A DNA stretch of 64,000 bases from Microbacterium sufflavum (GTDB taxonomy: Bacteria; Actinomycetota; Actinomycetes; Actinomycetales; Microbacteriaceae), in assembly GCF_023091155.1 (NCBI RefSeq), contig NZ_JAHWXK010000003.1:124001-188000 (forward strand), read 5' to 3'. The notes under the pieces were generated by a model, which saw nothing but the letters and a program-made list of their open reading frames with translations, was not told the DNA's origin and searched no databases. A program made the translations under genes and the position numbers. Positions 8,149 to 15,434 of this stretch are shown piece after piece (the stretch's first letter is position 1; every line of letters starts with the position of its first letter).

Positions 8149-9579
8149 CTATTCCGCCGTGTTCTCCCGGGCCGCGGCGTCCGCCGCCCCCGTGCCTGCT
8201 CTGTTCTTCTCGACCCACCCCTCGACGTTGCGCTGGGGGGCCACGCTCATGGCCAGGGCACCGGCGGGGACGTCCTTGCGGACGACGGCGCCGGCACCGG
8301 TCTTCGCACCAGCACCCAGCCTAACGGGCGCGACCAGGACCGTGTGCGAGCCGGTGTGGACCTCGTCGCCGATCTCGGTGCGGTGCTTGTTCACGTCGTC
8401 GTAGTTGGCGGTGATGGTGCTCGCGCCCAGGTTGACCCCGCGGCCGATCGTCGCATCCCCCACGTAGGAGAGGTGCGGCACCTTGCTGCCCTCGCCGATC
8501 TCGGCGTTCTTCGTCTCGACGTACGCGCCGATCTTGCCCTTGGCGCCCAGCACGGTGCCGGGACGGAGGAAGGAGAAGGGCCCGACGGTCGCCTCGGCGC
8601 CGATCACGGCGAGCGTGGCGTCGGTGCGCCGCACCACCGCGTCCTCCCCCACCTCGCAGGTCACGAGCGTCGTGTCGGGACCGATCGTGGCGCCCGCGGC
8701 GACGGTGGTCGCGCGCAGGATCTGCGTGTTCGGCAGGAGCGTCACGTCGGGCGCCAGGGTGACGTCGTCGTCGATCCACGTGGTCGCCGGATCGATCACC
8801 GTGATGCCCTCGAGCTGCCAGCGGCGCACGATGCGGGCGTTCAAGCGGCGGCCGACCTCGGCGAGCTGCGCACGGTCGTTCACCCCGAACGTGACCTCGA
8901 CGTCGTCGACGACCGAGGCGGCCACGCGGTCGCCGTCACGGCGCAGCAGCCCGGGCACATCGGTCAGGTACATCTCGCCCTGCGCGTTGTCGACGCCCAC
9001 CTGCGGCAGGTACGTGCGCAGCGTCGCGGCACGGAACACGTACATGCCGGCGTTGATCTCGGTGACCGCGGCCTCCTCGGCCGTCGCGTCCTTCTGCTCG
9101 ACGATGCGGTCGACACCGCCGTCCGCGTCGCGGATCACCCGGCCGTAGCCGGTGGGGTCGTCGACCAGGGCCGTCATGAGGGTGGCCGCCGCACCGGAGG
9201 CGCGGTGCTCCTCCAGGAACGCGGTGAGCGTCTCGGCGTCCGCGAGCGGGCAGTCGCCCGAGAGCACGAGCACATCGCCGTCGAAGTCGCCGGGCAGCGC
9301 ATCGACCGCGACCTGCACGGCCCGCCCCGTGCCCGGCACGTCGTCCTGGTCGACGAACACCGCATCGGGGTAGTCCTCCGCGAGCGCGGCCACCACCTGG
9401 TCGCGCTCGTGACGCACGACGACCTCGATGTGCGCGGCCTGCAGCCGACGCGCCGTGGTGAGCACGTGCCCGACGAGCGGTCGGCCGCCGATGGGGTGCA
9501 GCACCTTGGGCAGCCGCGACTTCATGCGGGTGCCCTGACCTGCGGCGAGGACGACGATGGCGAGATTGTTCCCAGTCAT
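8149..9579 (-). CDS. glmU: Bifunctional UDP-N-acetylglucosamine pyrophosphorylase / glucosamine-1-phosphate acetyltransferase
   Basis: A 476-residue cytoplasmic enzyme that makes UDP-GlcNAc for peptidoglycan: acetylation of glucosamine-1-P, then uridylyl transfer. The N-terminal half (1 to about 230) begins with the nucleotidyltransferase loop LAAGQGTRMKSRLPKVLHP and includes SGDCPLA. The C-terminal half is a left-handed beta helix of hexapeptide repeats with the acetyl-CoA site residues KVPHLSYVGDA and ITANYDDV. The start at 9579 matches the family N-terminus. Only one base (9580) separates this ATG from the 3' end of tRNA-Gln, so the purine-rich GGCGGAG in front of the start is the 3' strand of the tRNA acceptor stem. 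Confidence 0.97.
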   Translation of the reverse strand: MTGNNLAIVVLAAGQGTRMKSRLPKVLHPIGGRPLVGHVLTTARRLQAAHIEVVVRHERDQVVAALAEDYPDAVFVDQDDVPGTGRAVQVAVDALPGDFDGDVLVLSGDCPLADAETLTAFLEEHRASGAAATLMTALVDDPTGYGRVIRDADGGVDRIVEQKDATAEEAAVTEINAGMYVFRAATLRTYLPQVGVDNAQGEMYLTDVPGLLRRDGDRVAASVVDDVEVTFGVNDRAQLAEVGRRLNARIVRRWQLEGITVIDPATTWIDDDVTLAPDVTLLPNTQILRATTVAAGATIGPDTTLVTCEVGEDAVVRRTDATLAVIGAEATVGPFSFLRPGTVLGAKGKIGAYVETKNAEIGEGSKVPHLSYVGDATIGRGVNLGASTITANYDDVNKHRTEIGDEVHTGSHTVLVAPVRLGAGAKTGAGAVVRKDVPAGALAMSVAPQRNVEGWVEKNRAGTGAADAAARENTAE

Positions 9580-9580
9580 G

Positions 9581-9652
9581 CTCCGCCGCCAGGACTCGAA
9601 CCTAGACCTCACAGCTCCAAAGGCTGTCGTGCTGCCATTACACCACGGCGGA
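9581..9652 (-). tRNA. tRNA-Gln (anticodon UUG)
   Basis: Seventy-two bases fold as a cloverleaf. The acceptor stem pairs TCCGCCG (5' end at 9652) with CGGCGGA, with discriminator G at 9581. The anticodon stem ACAGC/GCTGT encloses the loop CTTTGGA, giving anticodon TTG, which reads CAA and CAG. The T arm contains GGTTCGAGTCC. CCA is not encoded. The tRNA lies directly upstream of glmU on the same strand. Confidence 0.95.
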
Positions 9653-9754
9653 CCGCGGCCCCCGCGTGGGCACCGCCCGACAAGTCTGCCACGTCCCCGC
9701 TCGTGTTCCGATGCACGCCCGGGTGGCCGACATCGCGACGAAACACGGCTCTGC

Positions 9755-9760
9755 GATGCT
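9755..9760 (+). promoter_or_regulatory. Leaderless-type -10 for the GNAT/MarR operon
   Basis: GATGCT followed by six bases and the ATG at 9767. It departs from TANNNT only at the first base. No clear -35 is seen. Confidence 0.35.
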
Positions 9761-9766
9761 GGGGCC

Positions 9767-10279
9767 ATGAGCGACGTCGTCATCACCCGCATCGCCTCCG
9801 CCACGCCGGACCTCGCGGCGTTCGTGTCCGCGCATCACGCCGAGATGCAGGGCACCGCGCCACCCGAGAGCCAGCACGCCCTGCCCATCGACGGACTCCT
9901 CGCACCGCACGTGCGCCTGTTCGCCGCCACCCTGGACGACCGCATCGTCGGCACGGGCGCCCTCGCCACGGTCGACCAGGGGCACGAGGAGCTCAAGTCG
10001 ATGCGCACCGACCCCGCACTGCGCGGCCGCGGCATCGGACGCACCCTGGTGCGGTTCCTCCTCGACGACGCCACCGCTCGCGGGGTGCGCCGGGTGTCGC
10101 TGGAGACCGGGCGCGACGACTTCTTCCTGCCCGCGGTCGCGATGTACACCCGCGCGGGCTTCCGCGAGTGCGCGGCGTTCGGCCGTTACCGGCCGGATCC
10201 GCACAGCGTGTTCCTGACCCGGGAGCTGCCCGCCCGCGGGTCGGCGGACGACGGGGCGCACGCGATAATGAACGCATGA
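9767..10279 (+). CDS. GNAT-family N-acetyltransferase
   Basis: A 170-residue acetyl-CoA-dependent acetyltransferase. Typical features are the motif A region KSMRTDPALRGRGIGRTLVRFL, where RGRGIG binds the acetyl-CoA pyrophosphate, and the C-terminal segment AVAMYTRAGFRECAAFGRY. The substrate is not predictable. The start at 9767 is chosen because the longer open frame to the left runs through the tRNA gene, and a -10-like hexamer lies six bases upstream. The end overlaps the MarR gene by 4 nt (ATGA), so the two are probably co-translated. Confidence 0.85.
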   Translation: MSDVVITRIASATPDLAAFVSAHHAEMQGTAPPESQHALPIDGLLAPHVRLFAATLDDRIVGTGALATVDQGHEELKSMRTDPALRGRGIGRTLVRFLLDDATARGVRRVSLETGRDDFFLPAVAMYTRAGFRECAAFGRYRPDPHSVFLTRELPARGSADDGAHAIMNA

Positions 10280-10770
10280 GCGAGGTGGATGAGGTCGACC
10301 GGATCGTCGGCGCGTGGAACACGCAGCGGCCCGACCTCGACTTCTCCCCGCTCGAGGTGCTGTCGCGGATGGACCGGCTGTCGCGTCACCTCGACCGCGC
10401 CCGCCGCGAGGTGTTCCGCCGCAGCGACCTCGAGTCGTGGGAGTGGGACGTGCTGTCGGCGCTGCGCCGCGCCGGCGCCCCCTTCCAGCTCTCCCCGAAG
10501 CAGCTGCTGCAGCAGACCCTCGTGTCCAGCGGCACCATGACCAACCGGATCGACCGGCTGGTCGGGCGGCGGCTGGTGCGCAGGGAGGCCGACCCCGGCG
10601 ACGGCCGCAGCGTGCTGGTGACGCTCACCGACGACGGGCGTATCCGGGTGGACGCGGCGATCACCCGGCTGGTCGACGCGGAGGCCGAGCTGCTCAGGGC
10701 ACTGTCGCGCGGCGACCGCGAACGGCTCGCCGGTCTGCTGCGCAAGCTCAGCCTGAGCTTCGACGCCTGA
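10276..10770 (+). CDS. MarR-family transcriptional regulator
   Basis: A 164-residue winged-helix regulator. The DNA-binding core (about 50-120) has WEWDVLSALRRAG, the recognition helix region VSSGTMTNRIDRLVGRRLV and the wing RREADPGDGRSVLVTLTD. Long helices at both ends provide dimerisation. MarR proteins usually repress nearby genes and respond to phenolic or oxidising compounds; the coupling to the acetyltransferase suggests the pair are regulated together. A short GC-rich inverted repeat (10771-10792), directly after the stop, may act as terminator. Confidence 0.9.
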   Translation: MSEVDEVDRIVGAWNTQRPDLDFSPLEVLSRMDRLSRHLDRARREVFRRSDLESWEWDVLSALRRAGAPFQLSPKQLLQQTLVSSGTMTNRIDRLVGRRLVRREADPGDGRSVLVTLTDDGRIRVDAAITRLVDAEAELLRALSRGDRERLAGLLRKLSLSFDA

Positions 10771-10843
10771 CGCCGCTCACGCGTGCGCGGCGGATGTCGG
10801 CGGCCCGGGGCAGGATAGCCACGGATCACGACAAAGGAGCGGC

Positions 10844-11593
10844 ATGCGCATCGCAGTGGCAGGCGGGACAGGACGGATCGGGCGGCTCGTGGTGGAGGAG
10901 GCGCGACGGCGAGGCCATGACGCGATCTCCCTCAGCCGCGGCGAAGGGGTGGATCTGACGACGGGCGAGGGTCTCGCGGCGCGGCTCGACCGGGTCGACG
11001 CCGTGATCGACGCGACCAATCCCCCGGTGTCCGACGTGGCGGAGGCCGAGCGCGTGTTCGCGACGGTGACGCGCACCCTCCTGGTCGCCGGAGCCGCCGC
11101 CGGGGTCGCCCACCACGTGGCCCTGTCGATCGCCGCGCTCGATCGGGTGCAGGGCAACCCGCACTACTTCGGCAAGCGGGCCCAGGAGCGCGAGGTCGCC
11201 CGCGGCGCCGTGCCCTTCACGATCGTGCGCGCGACGCAGTTCCAGGACTTCCCCGCCATGATCGCCGAGTGGTCGATCGTCGACGGCGAGGGCGTCGTCC
11301 CCCCGCTGCTGCTGCAGCCGATCGCCCCGGCGGACGTGGCGGTCGCCCTCGTCGAGGCGGCCGCCGCCCCCGCGCTGGGCGGATCCTTCGACATCGCCGG
11401 GCCCCGCACCGAAGACGCCGTCGACATGGCCAGGCGCACCCTCGCCGCCCGCGGACGAGAGCTTCCGCTGCGCGCCTCGTGGCGCGGTGCGGCTCTGGGC
11501 GTCGAGTTCGCGGGCGAGGTGCTGCTCCCCGCCGAGGGAGCCCGGCTCGCCCCCACCACCTTCGACGACTGGATCGCCGCCGGGGCGGACTGA
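10844..11593 (+). CDS. NAD(P)-binding NmrA/atypical SDR protein
   Basis: A 249-residue Rossmann-fold protein. The N-terminal MRIAVAGGTGRIGRLVVEEARRRGH is the dinucleotide-binding GxxGxxG motif. The Tyr-x3-Lys-like position appears as HYFGKRAQE, and VPFTIVRATQFQDF is typical of NmrA-like or NAD(P)H-dependent quinone/sugar epimerase-type members. Such proteins act as reductases or redox sensors; no specific substrate can be given. The ribosome site AAAGGAG lies 5 bp before the ATG. It is transcribed in the same direction as the MarR gene but 73 bp away. Confidence 0.8.
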   Translation: MRIAVAGGTGRIGRLVVEEARRRGHDAISLSRGEGVDLTTGEGLAARLDRVDAVIDATNPPVSDVAEAERVFATVTRTLLVAGAAAGVAHHVALSIAALDRVQGNPHYFGKRAQEREVARGAVPFTIVRATQFQDFPAMIAEWSIVDGEGVVPPLLLQPIAPADVAVALVEAAAAPALGGSFDIAGPRTEDAVDMARRTLAARGRELPLRASWRGAALGVEFAGEVLLPAEGARLAPTTFDDWIAAGAD

Positions 11594-11658
11594 GCCGAGC
11601 CGACCGGCGCCGTCGCCTAGGGTGGAGGGGTCCCGCCCCTCCTGCCGAAGGCCGAACA

Positions 11659-12582
11659 ATGGGCATGCCCTCCCCGCTCCCCGTGCGCGACGGCGTCGGC
11701 GCCACGCGGTTGCACGTTCCGCTGACCGGGGATTGGCCGACGATCGCGGACTACATGGTCGAGCGGTTCTTCCACCTCGACCCCGAGCGGCTGCTCGTGC
11801 GGTTCGACCGCGGCGAGATCGTCGCCCGCGACGGACGACCGCTCAGCCGGGAGACGCCGCTGGGCGCCGAGGAGTTCGTCTGGTACTACCGGGAGCCGCC
11901 CGTCGAGAAGGAGATCCCCTTCACCGAGGAGATCCTGCACGAGGACGACCACCTCGTCGTGATCGACAAGCCGCACTTCCTGCCCACCACCCCGGGCGGG
12001 AAGTACCTGCAGAACTCCGCTCTCGTGCGGCTGCGCAACCGGCTCGGCAACCCGGAGCTCACGCCGATCCACCGCCTCGACCGCGCGACCGCCGGGCTGC
12101 TGATGTTCTCCGTCCGCCCCGCCACCCGCGGCGCCTACCAGCTGCTGTTCGAGGATCGACGGGTCGAGAAGGTGTACGAGGCCGTATCGGCGCGGCCCGC
12201 CGGCTGGGATCCCTCCCGCTTCCCGCTGGTGTACCGCACCCACATCGAGAAGCACCGCGGAGAGGTGCGCGTGCAGGTCGACGACACCCGGGAGCCCAAC
12301 TCGGAGACGCTCATCGACGTGATCGACGCCGACGACCGCGTGGTGCACACCCTGCTGCGCCCGCACAGCGGCAAGATGCACCAGTTGCGCGTGCACCTGG
12401 CCGCGCTCGGGCTCGGCATCCTGCACGACGGCTTCTACCCGGAGCTGCTGCCCGAGCAGCCCGACGACTTCTCCCGGCCCCTGCAGCTCCTGGCGCGGGA
12501 ACTGCGGTTCCTCGACCCGCTCACCGGTGAGGAGCGCGTGTTCACCACCCGCCGGAGCCTGCAGGCTGCCCCGGCGCGCTGA
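11659..12582 (+). CDS. RluA-family RNA pseudouridine synthase
   Basis: A 307-residue enzyme that isomerises uridine to pseudouridine in rRNA or tRNA. The catalytic Asp141 lies in TPIHRLDRATAGLLMFS. Other family elements are HLVVIDKPHFLPTTPGG and the C-terminal LRPHSGKMHQLRVHLAALG. The N-terminal region resembles an S4-like segment (FHLDPERLLVRFDRGEIVARDG) without a full S4 domain. The target nucleotide is unknown. A -10-like TAGGGT (11618-11623) is followed at once by a perfect 7-bp hairpin (11624-11642, loop TCCCG), so the mRNA probably starts at or in that hairpin. ATG 11665 is an alternative start. Confidence 0.88.
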   Translation: MGMPSPLPVRDGVGATRLHVPLTGDWPTIADYMVERFFHLDPERLLVRFDRGEIVARDGRPLSRETPLGAEEFVWYYREPPVEKEIPFTEEILHEDDHLVVIDKPHFLPTTPGGKYLQNSALVRLRNRLGNPELTPIHRLDRATAGLLMFSVRPATRGAYQLLFEDRRVEKVYEAVSARPAGWDPSRFPLVYRTHIEKHRGEVRVQVDDTREPNSETLIDVIDADDRVVHTLLRPHSGKMHQLRVHLAALGLGILHDGFYPELLPEQPDDFSRPLQLLARELRFLDPLTGEERVFTTRRSLQAAPAR

Positions 12583-12606
12583 CCCGCGCCCCACCGGGGG
12601 TCAGCG
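12577..12606. terminator. Bidirectional terminator containing both stop codons
   Basis: A perfect 9-bp stem (12577-12585 with 12598-12606) around a 12-nt loop. The stop codon of the pseudouridine synthase (12580-12582) and that of convergent metI (12601-12603) both lie inside the stem arms. The 18-bp intergenic space therefore serves both genes. Confidence 0.75.
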
Positions 12607-13260
12607 TCGCATGATCCTCCGGGCGAGCCGCGTTCCCAGCAGCTGCACCAGGTGCACGAACACCACGATAAGGATGATGGCGGCCCACATCACGATCGGC
12701 TCGAACTGCCGGAAACCGTAGATCTGCGCGAACGCACCCAGGCCGCCGCCGCCGATCAGACCGGCCATCGCGGTCATGTCGATGAGCGCGACCACGATGA
12801 ACGTATAGCCGAGGATCAGCGGTCCGAGGGACTCCGGGATCGCGACCGTGAACAGGATGCGCCACGGCCCCGCCCCCATCGCCCGCGCCGCCTCGATCAC
12901 GCCGGGCGACACCGACACGAGGTGCTGCTCCACGATGCGGCCGATCGCGAACGCCGCCGCGAGCCCGATGATGAACGCGCCCGCCGTGGTGCCGATGCCC
13001 GACCCCACCACGAGCCGCGCGAACGGCTGCGCGACGGCCATGAAGATCACGAACGGGATGGGTCGGAAGAAGTTGACCCCCAGGTTGACGAGCACCGAGA
13101 CGACCCGGTTCTGCAGGAGTCCACCGGGGCGCGTGATGTAGAGGATGATGCCGATCGCAAGACCGAGGATCCCGCCGAGCACGAGCGCGAACGACGCCAT
13201 GTACAGCGTCTCCAGTGCGGCCGACCAGAACTCGGGCCACAGTTCGTTCAGACGATCCAT
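12601..13260 (-). CDS. metI: Methionine ABC transporter permease
   Basis: A 219-residue membrane permease of the MetNIQ importer, with about five transmembrane helices. The coupling-helix motif EAARAMGAGPWRILFTVAIPESL matches the EAA loop of MetI proteins. The N-terminus LNELWPEFWSAALETLYMAS is typical. The ATG overlaps the last base of the metN stop codon, so translation is coupled. It is the last gene of metQ-metN-metI. Confidence 0.95.
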   Translation of the reverse strand: MDRLNELWPEFWSAALETLYMASFALVLGGILGLAIGIILYITRPGGLLQNRVVSVLVNLGVNFFRPIPFVIFMAVAQPFARLVVGSGIGTTAGAFIIGLAAAFAIGRIVEQHLVSVSPGVIEAARAMGAGPWRILFTVAIPESLGPLILGYTFIVVALIDMTAMAGLIGGGGLGAFAQIYGFRQFEPIVMWAAIILIVVFVHLVQLLGTRLARRIMRR

Positions 13261-14303
13261 CAGCGGGCCTCCTCTGCGGCGATCACGGTCACGTCCACGC
13301 GCTCACCGATCGTGGTGAGCGCCCTGTCGATCGCGGAGGAGTCTCCGCGGATCGCGAGCGTCAGGTGCCCGAACGCCCTGCCCCGGATGTCGTTGATGCC
13401 GCCGTACACGAGCTCGAAGTCGAGTCCGGCGGCCGCGAGGTCGAGGAACACCTGCGCCTGCGACGAGTCGCCGTCGCGGAACGAGAACGTGACGAGACGC
13501 CCGCGATGCCGCTCGCGCAGCACGGCGAGCTCGGACGGCGACGGCACGCCCTTCACGACCGTGCCGACGAAGCGCTGCGACGCCGGGTTCTGCGGCGCCG
13601 AGAACACGTCGAACACGTCGCCGCGCTCGATCACGCGACCGTTCTCCATCACGGCGACCTTGGTCGCGATCGTCTGGATGACGTCCATCTCGTGGGTGAT
13701 GACCACGATGGTGACGCCCTGCTCCTCGTTGACCCGCTTGAGCAGGTCGAGGACCTCGTGCGTGGTCTGCGGGTCGAGGGCGCTGGTGGCCTCGTCGGCG
13801 AGCAGGATCGCGGGCTTGGTGGCCAGGGCCCGGGCGATGCCGACGCGCTGCTTCTGGCCGCCGGACAGCTGCTCGGGGTAGGCCTTCGCCTTGTCGGACA
13901 GCCCCACGAACGACAGCAGCTCGGTCACCCGCGCCTCGATGTCGGGCTTCGACCAGCCGGCCAGCGTCAGCGGGTAGGCCACGTTCGACCGCACGGTGCG
14001 CGAGGAAAACAGGTTGAACTGCTGGAAGATCATGCCGATGCCGCCGCGCACGCGGCGCAGTTCGCGTTCGCCGAGCGTGGTGAGATCGACTCCGTCGACC
14101 GTGATGGTGCCGCTCGTCGCCGGCTCCAGGGCGTTGATCAGGCGCACCAGCGTCGACTTGCCGGCGCCGGAGTAGCCGATGATGCCGTACACGTCGCCCT
14201 GGTCGATGTCGAGGGTCACGTCGTCGACGGCGACGACCTCCGGTTCACCGTGACTGCGGGAGGGGTAGGTCTTGGACACGTTCGTCAGGGAGACGATCGG
14301 CAT
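13260..14303 (-). CDS. metN: Methionine ABC transporter ATP-binding protein
   Basis: A 347-residue ATPase of the methionine importer. Walker A is GYSGAGKST (43-51), the signature is LSGGQKQRVGIARAL and Walker B ends LLADEATSALD. After the ATPase core, residues about 265-347 form a C-terminal NIL/ACT-type domain (RLVTFSFRDGDSSQAQVF), the site at which methionine binds to shut the transporter off in characterised MetN proteins. The gene is separated from metQ by 103 bp with two hairpins, and overlaps metI by 1 nt. Confidence 0.96.
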   Translation of the reverse strand: MPIVSLTNVSKTYPSRSHGEPEVVAVDDVTLDIDQGDVYGIIGYSGAGKSTLVRLINALEPATSGTITVDGVDLTTLGERELRRVRGGIGMIFQQFNLFSSRTVRSNVAYPLTLAGWSKPDIEARVTELLSFVGLSDKAKAYPEQLSGGQKQRVGIARALATKPAILLADEATSALDPQTTHEVLDLLKRVNEEQGVTIVVITHEMDVIQTIATKVAVMENGRVIERGDVFDVFSAPQNPASQRFVGTVVKGVPSPSELAVLRERHRGRLVTFSFRDGDSSQAQVFLDLAAAGLDFELVYGGINDIRGRAFGHLTLAIRGDSSAIDRALTTIGERVDVTVIAAEEAR

Positions 14304-14332
14304 GTGCTGCTCCGGTCTGGGTCTCGGGAAAC

Positions 14333-14401
14333 GGAGAATCGGGCGACGCGAGAGGCGCCACCCGATTCTCCCTCATGGGGTGGGGGTGCCCCGCACCCCC
14401 A
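14333..14401 (-). terminator. Two stacked hairpins between metQ and metN
   Basis: Hairpin 1 has an 11-bp stem (14333-14343 with 14361-14371). Hairpin 2 is a 9-bp GC-rich stem (14381-14389 with 14393-14401) closing a 3-nt CCC loop. On the metQ transcript hairpin 2 comes first. They probably act as a partial terminator and 3' stabiliser, giving more binding lipoprotein than transporter. Confidence 0.65.
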
Positions 14402-14406
14402 CTGCG

Positions 14407-15309
14407 TCACTTCTTCGCGTCGGCGTTCTTCTGGACCTTCTCCAGCGAGGCCACGAGGTCCTTCACCGGGGTCTGCAGCGCCACCGCCGTGCCACCGGAG
14501 GACTCGAGGAGTCCCGCCTGCACGTCCTCGTTCGTCTGGAAGATCTCGACCAGCTTGTTGTAGGTCTCGTTGTCGGCATCCTCCGCGCGGGCCGCGAAGA
14601 TGTTCACGTACGGCAGGGCGCTCGGGTCCTCGGGGTCGTCCTGCGCGATCGCGTCGTCGAACGTGAGCCCGGCGTCCTCCACGAAGTCGTTGTTGATGAT
14701 CGCAGCGGCGACATCGGGCAGTGAGGTGGGGATGAGCGCCGCCTCCAGCGCCTTCACCTGCACCTTCGACTTCTCGGTGTCGACGTCGGCGAGGTCGGAG
14801 TAGGGCGTGCCGCCGCTCTTCAGCTCGACGAGGCCGGCCTGCTGCAGCACGTTCAGCGCGCGGGCCTGGTTCGACGCGTCGTCCGGCACGGCGACGGTCT
14901 CGCCCTTGGGGATGTCGTCCACGTCGTCGTACTTCTTCGAGTACAGGCCGAGCGGGTAGATCGCGGTGGAGCCGATCGGCGTGAGGTCGGAGCCCGAGGC
15001 GTTGTTGTACTCGGCGAGGTACACGATGTGCTGGAACTGGTTGAGGTCGATCTCGCCCTCCGTCAGCGCGGGGTTCGGCTGCTCGTAGGAGCCGAAGTCG
15101 ACCAGCTCGACCGTGATGCCCTCGTCGGCGGCAGCCTCGACGAAGGCGGGCCACTGCGCGTCGCCCTTGCCGACGACCCCGATCTTGACGGTCTCGTTCT
15201 CCGCGTCGCCGGAACCGGCGTCGGAGGAGGCCGTCGCGCATCCGGAGAGCGCGACGAATAGCGGGACCGCGGCGAGCGCGGCGAGGACGGTGGTGGTGCG
15301 GCGGGACAT
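14407..15309 (-). CDS. metQ: Methionine-binding lipoprotein
   Basis: A 300-residue substrate-binding protein anchored by the lipobox ALSGC (Cys24). NLPA/MetQ family features are VELVDFGSYEQPNPALTEGEIDLNQFQH, YPLGLYSKKYDDVDDIP, and IAVPDDASNQARAL in the variant VAVPDDASNQARALNVLQ. It is the first gene of the leftward metQNI operon, with AGGAAGGAA as ribosome site 9 bp before the ATG. The 125 bp upstream is GC-rich; I could not recognise a SAM riboswitch there. Confidence 0.94.
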   Translation of the reverse strand: MSRRTTTVLAALAAVPLFVALSGCATASSDAGSGDAENETVKIGVVGKGDAQWPAFVEAAADEGITVELVDFGSYEQPNPALTEGEIDLNQFQHIVYLAEYNNASGSDLTPIGSTAIYPLGLYSKKYDDVDDIPKGETVAVPDDASNQARALNVLQQAGLVELKSGGTPYSDLADVDTEKSKVQVKALEAALIPTSLPDVAAAIINNDFVEDAGLTFDDAIAQDDPEDPSALPYVNIFAARAEDADNETYNKLVEIFQTNEDVQAGLLESSGGTAVALQTPVKDLVASLEKVQKNADAKK

Positions 15310-15434
15310 GATGAGGGGGTTCCTTCCTGGCGGGACCCGACTACGTTAGGCAGGTCGGGCGCAGGCGGCGGAATCGCGCCGTCACACGGCGTCACAGGTC
15401 CCGGCGGCGCCCGGGGCGGACCACCGGGTGAGGG

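Noticed and set aside
15310..15434. SAM riboswitch before metQ
   Set aside because: The region is GC-rich with no recognisable kink-turn or SAM-I core; no evidence beyond gene function.
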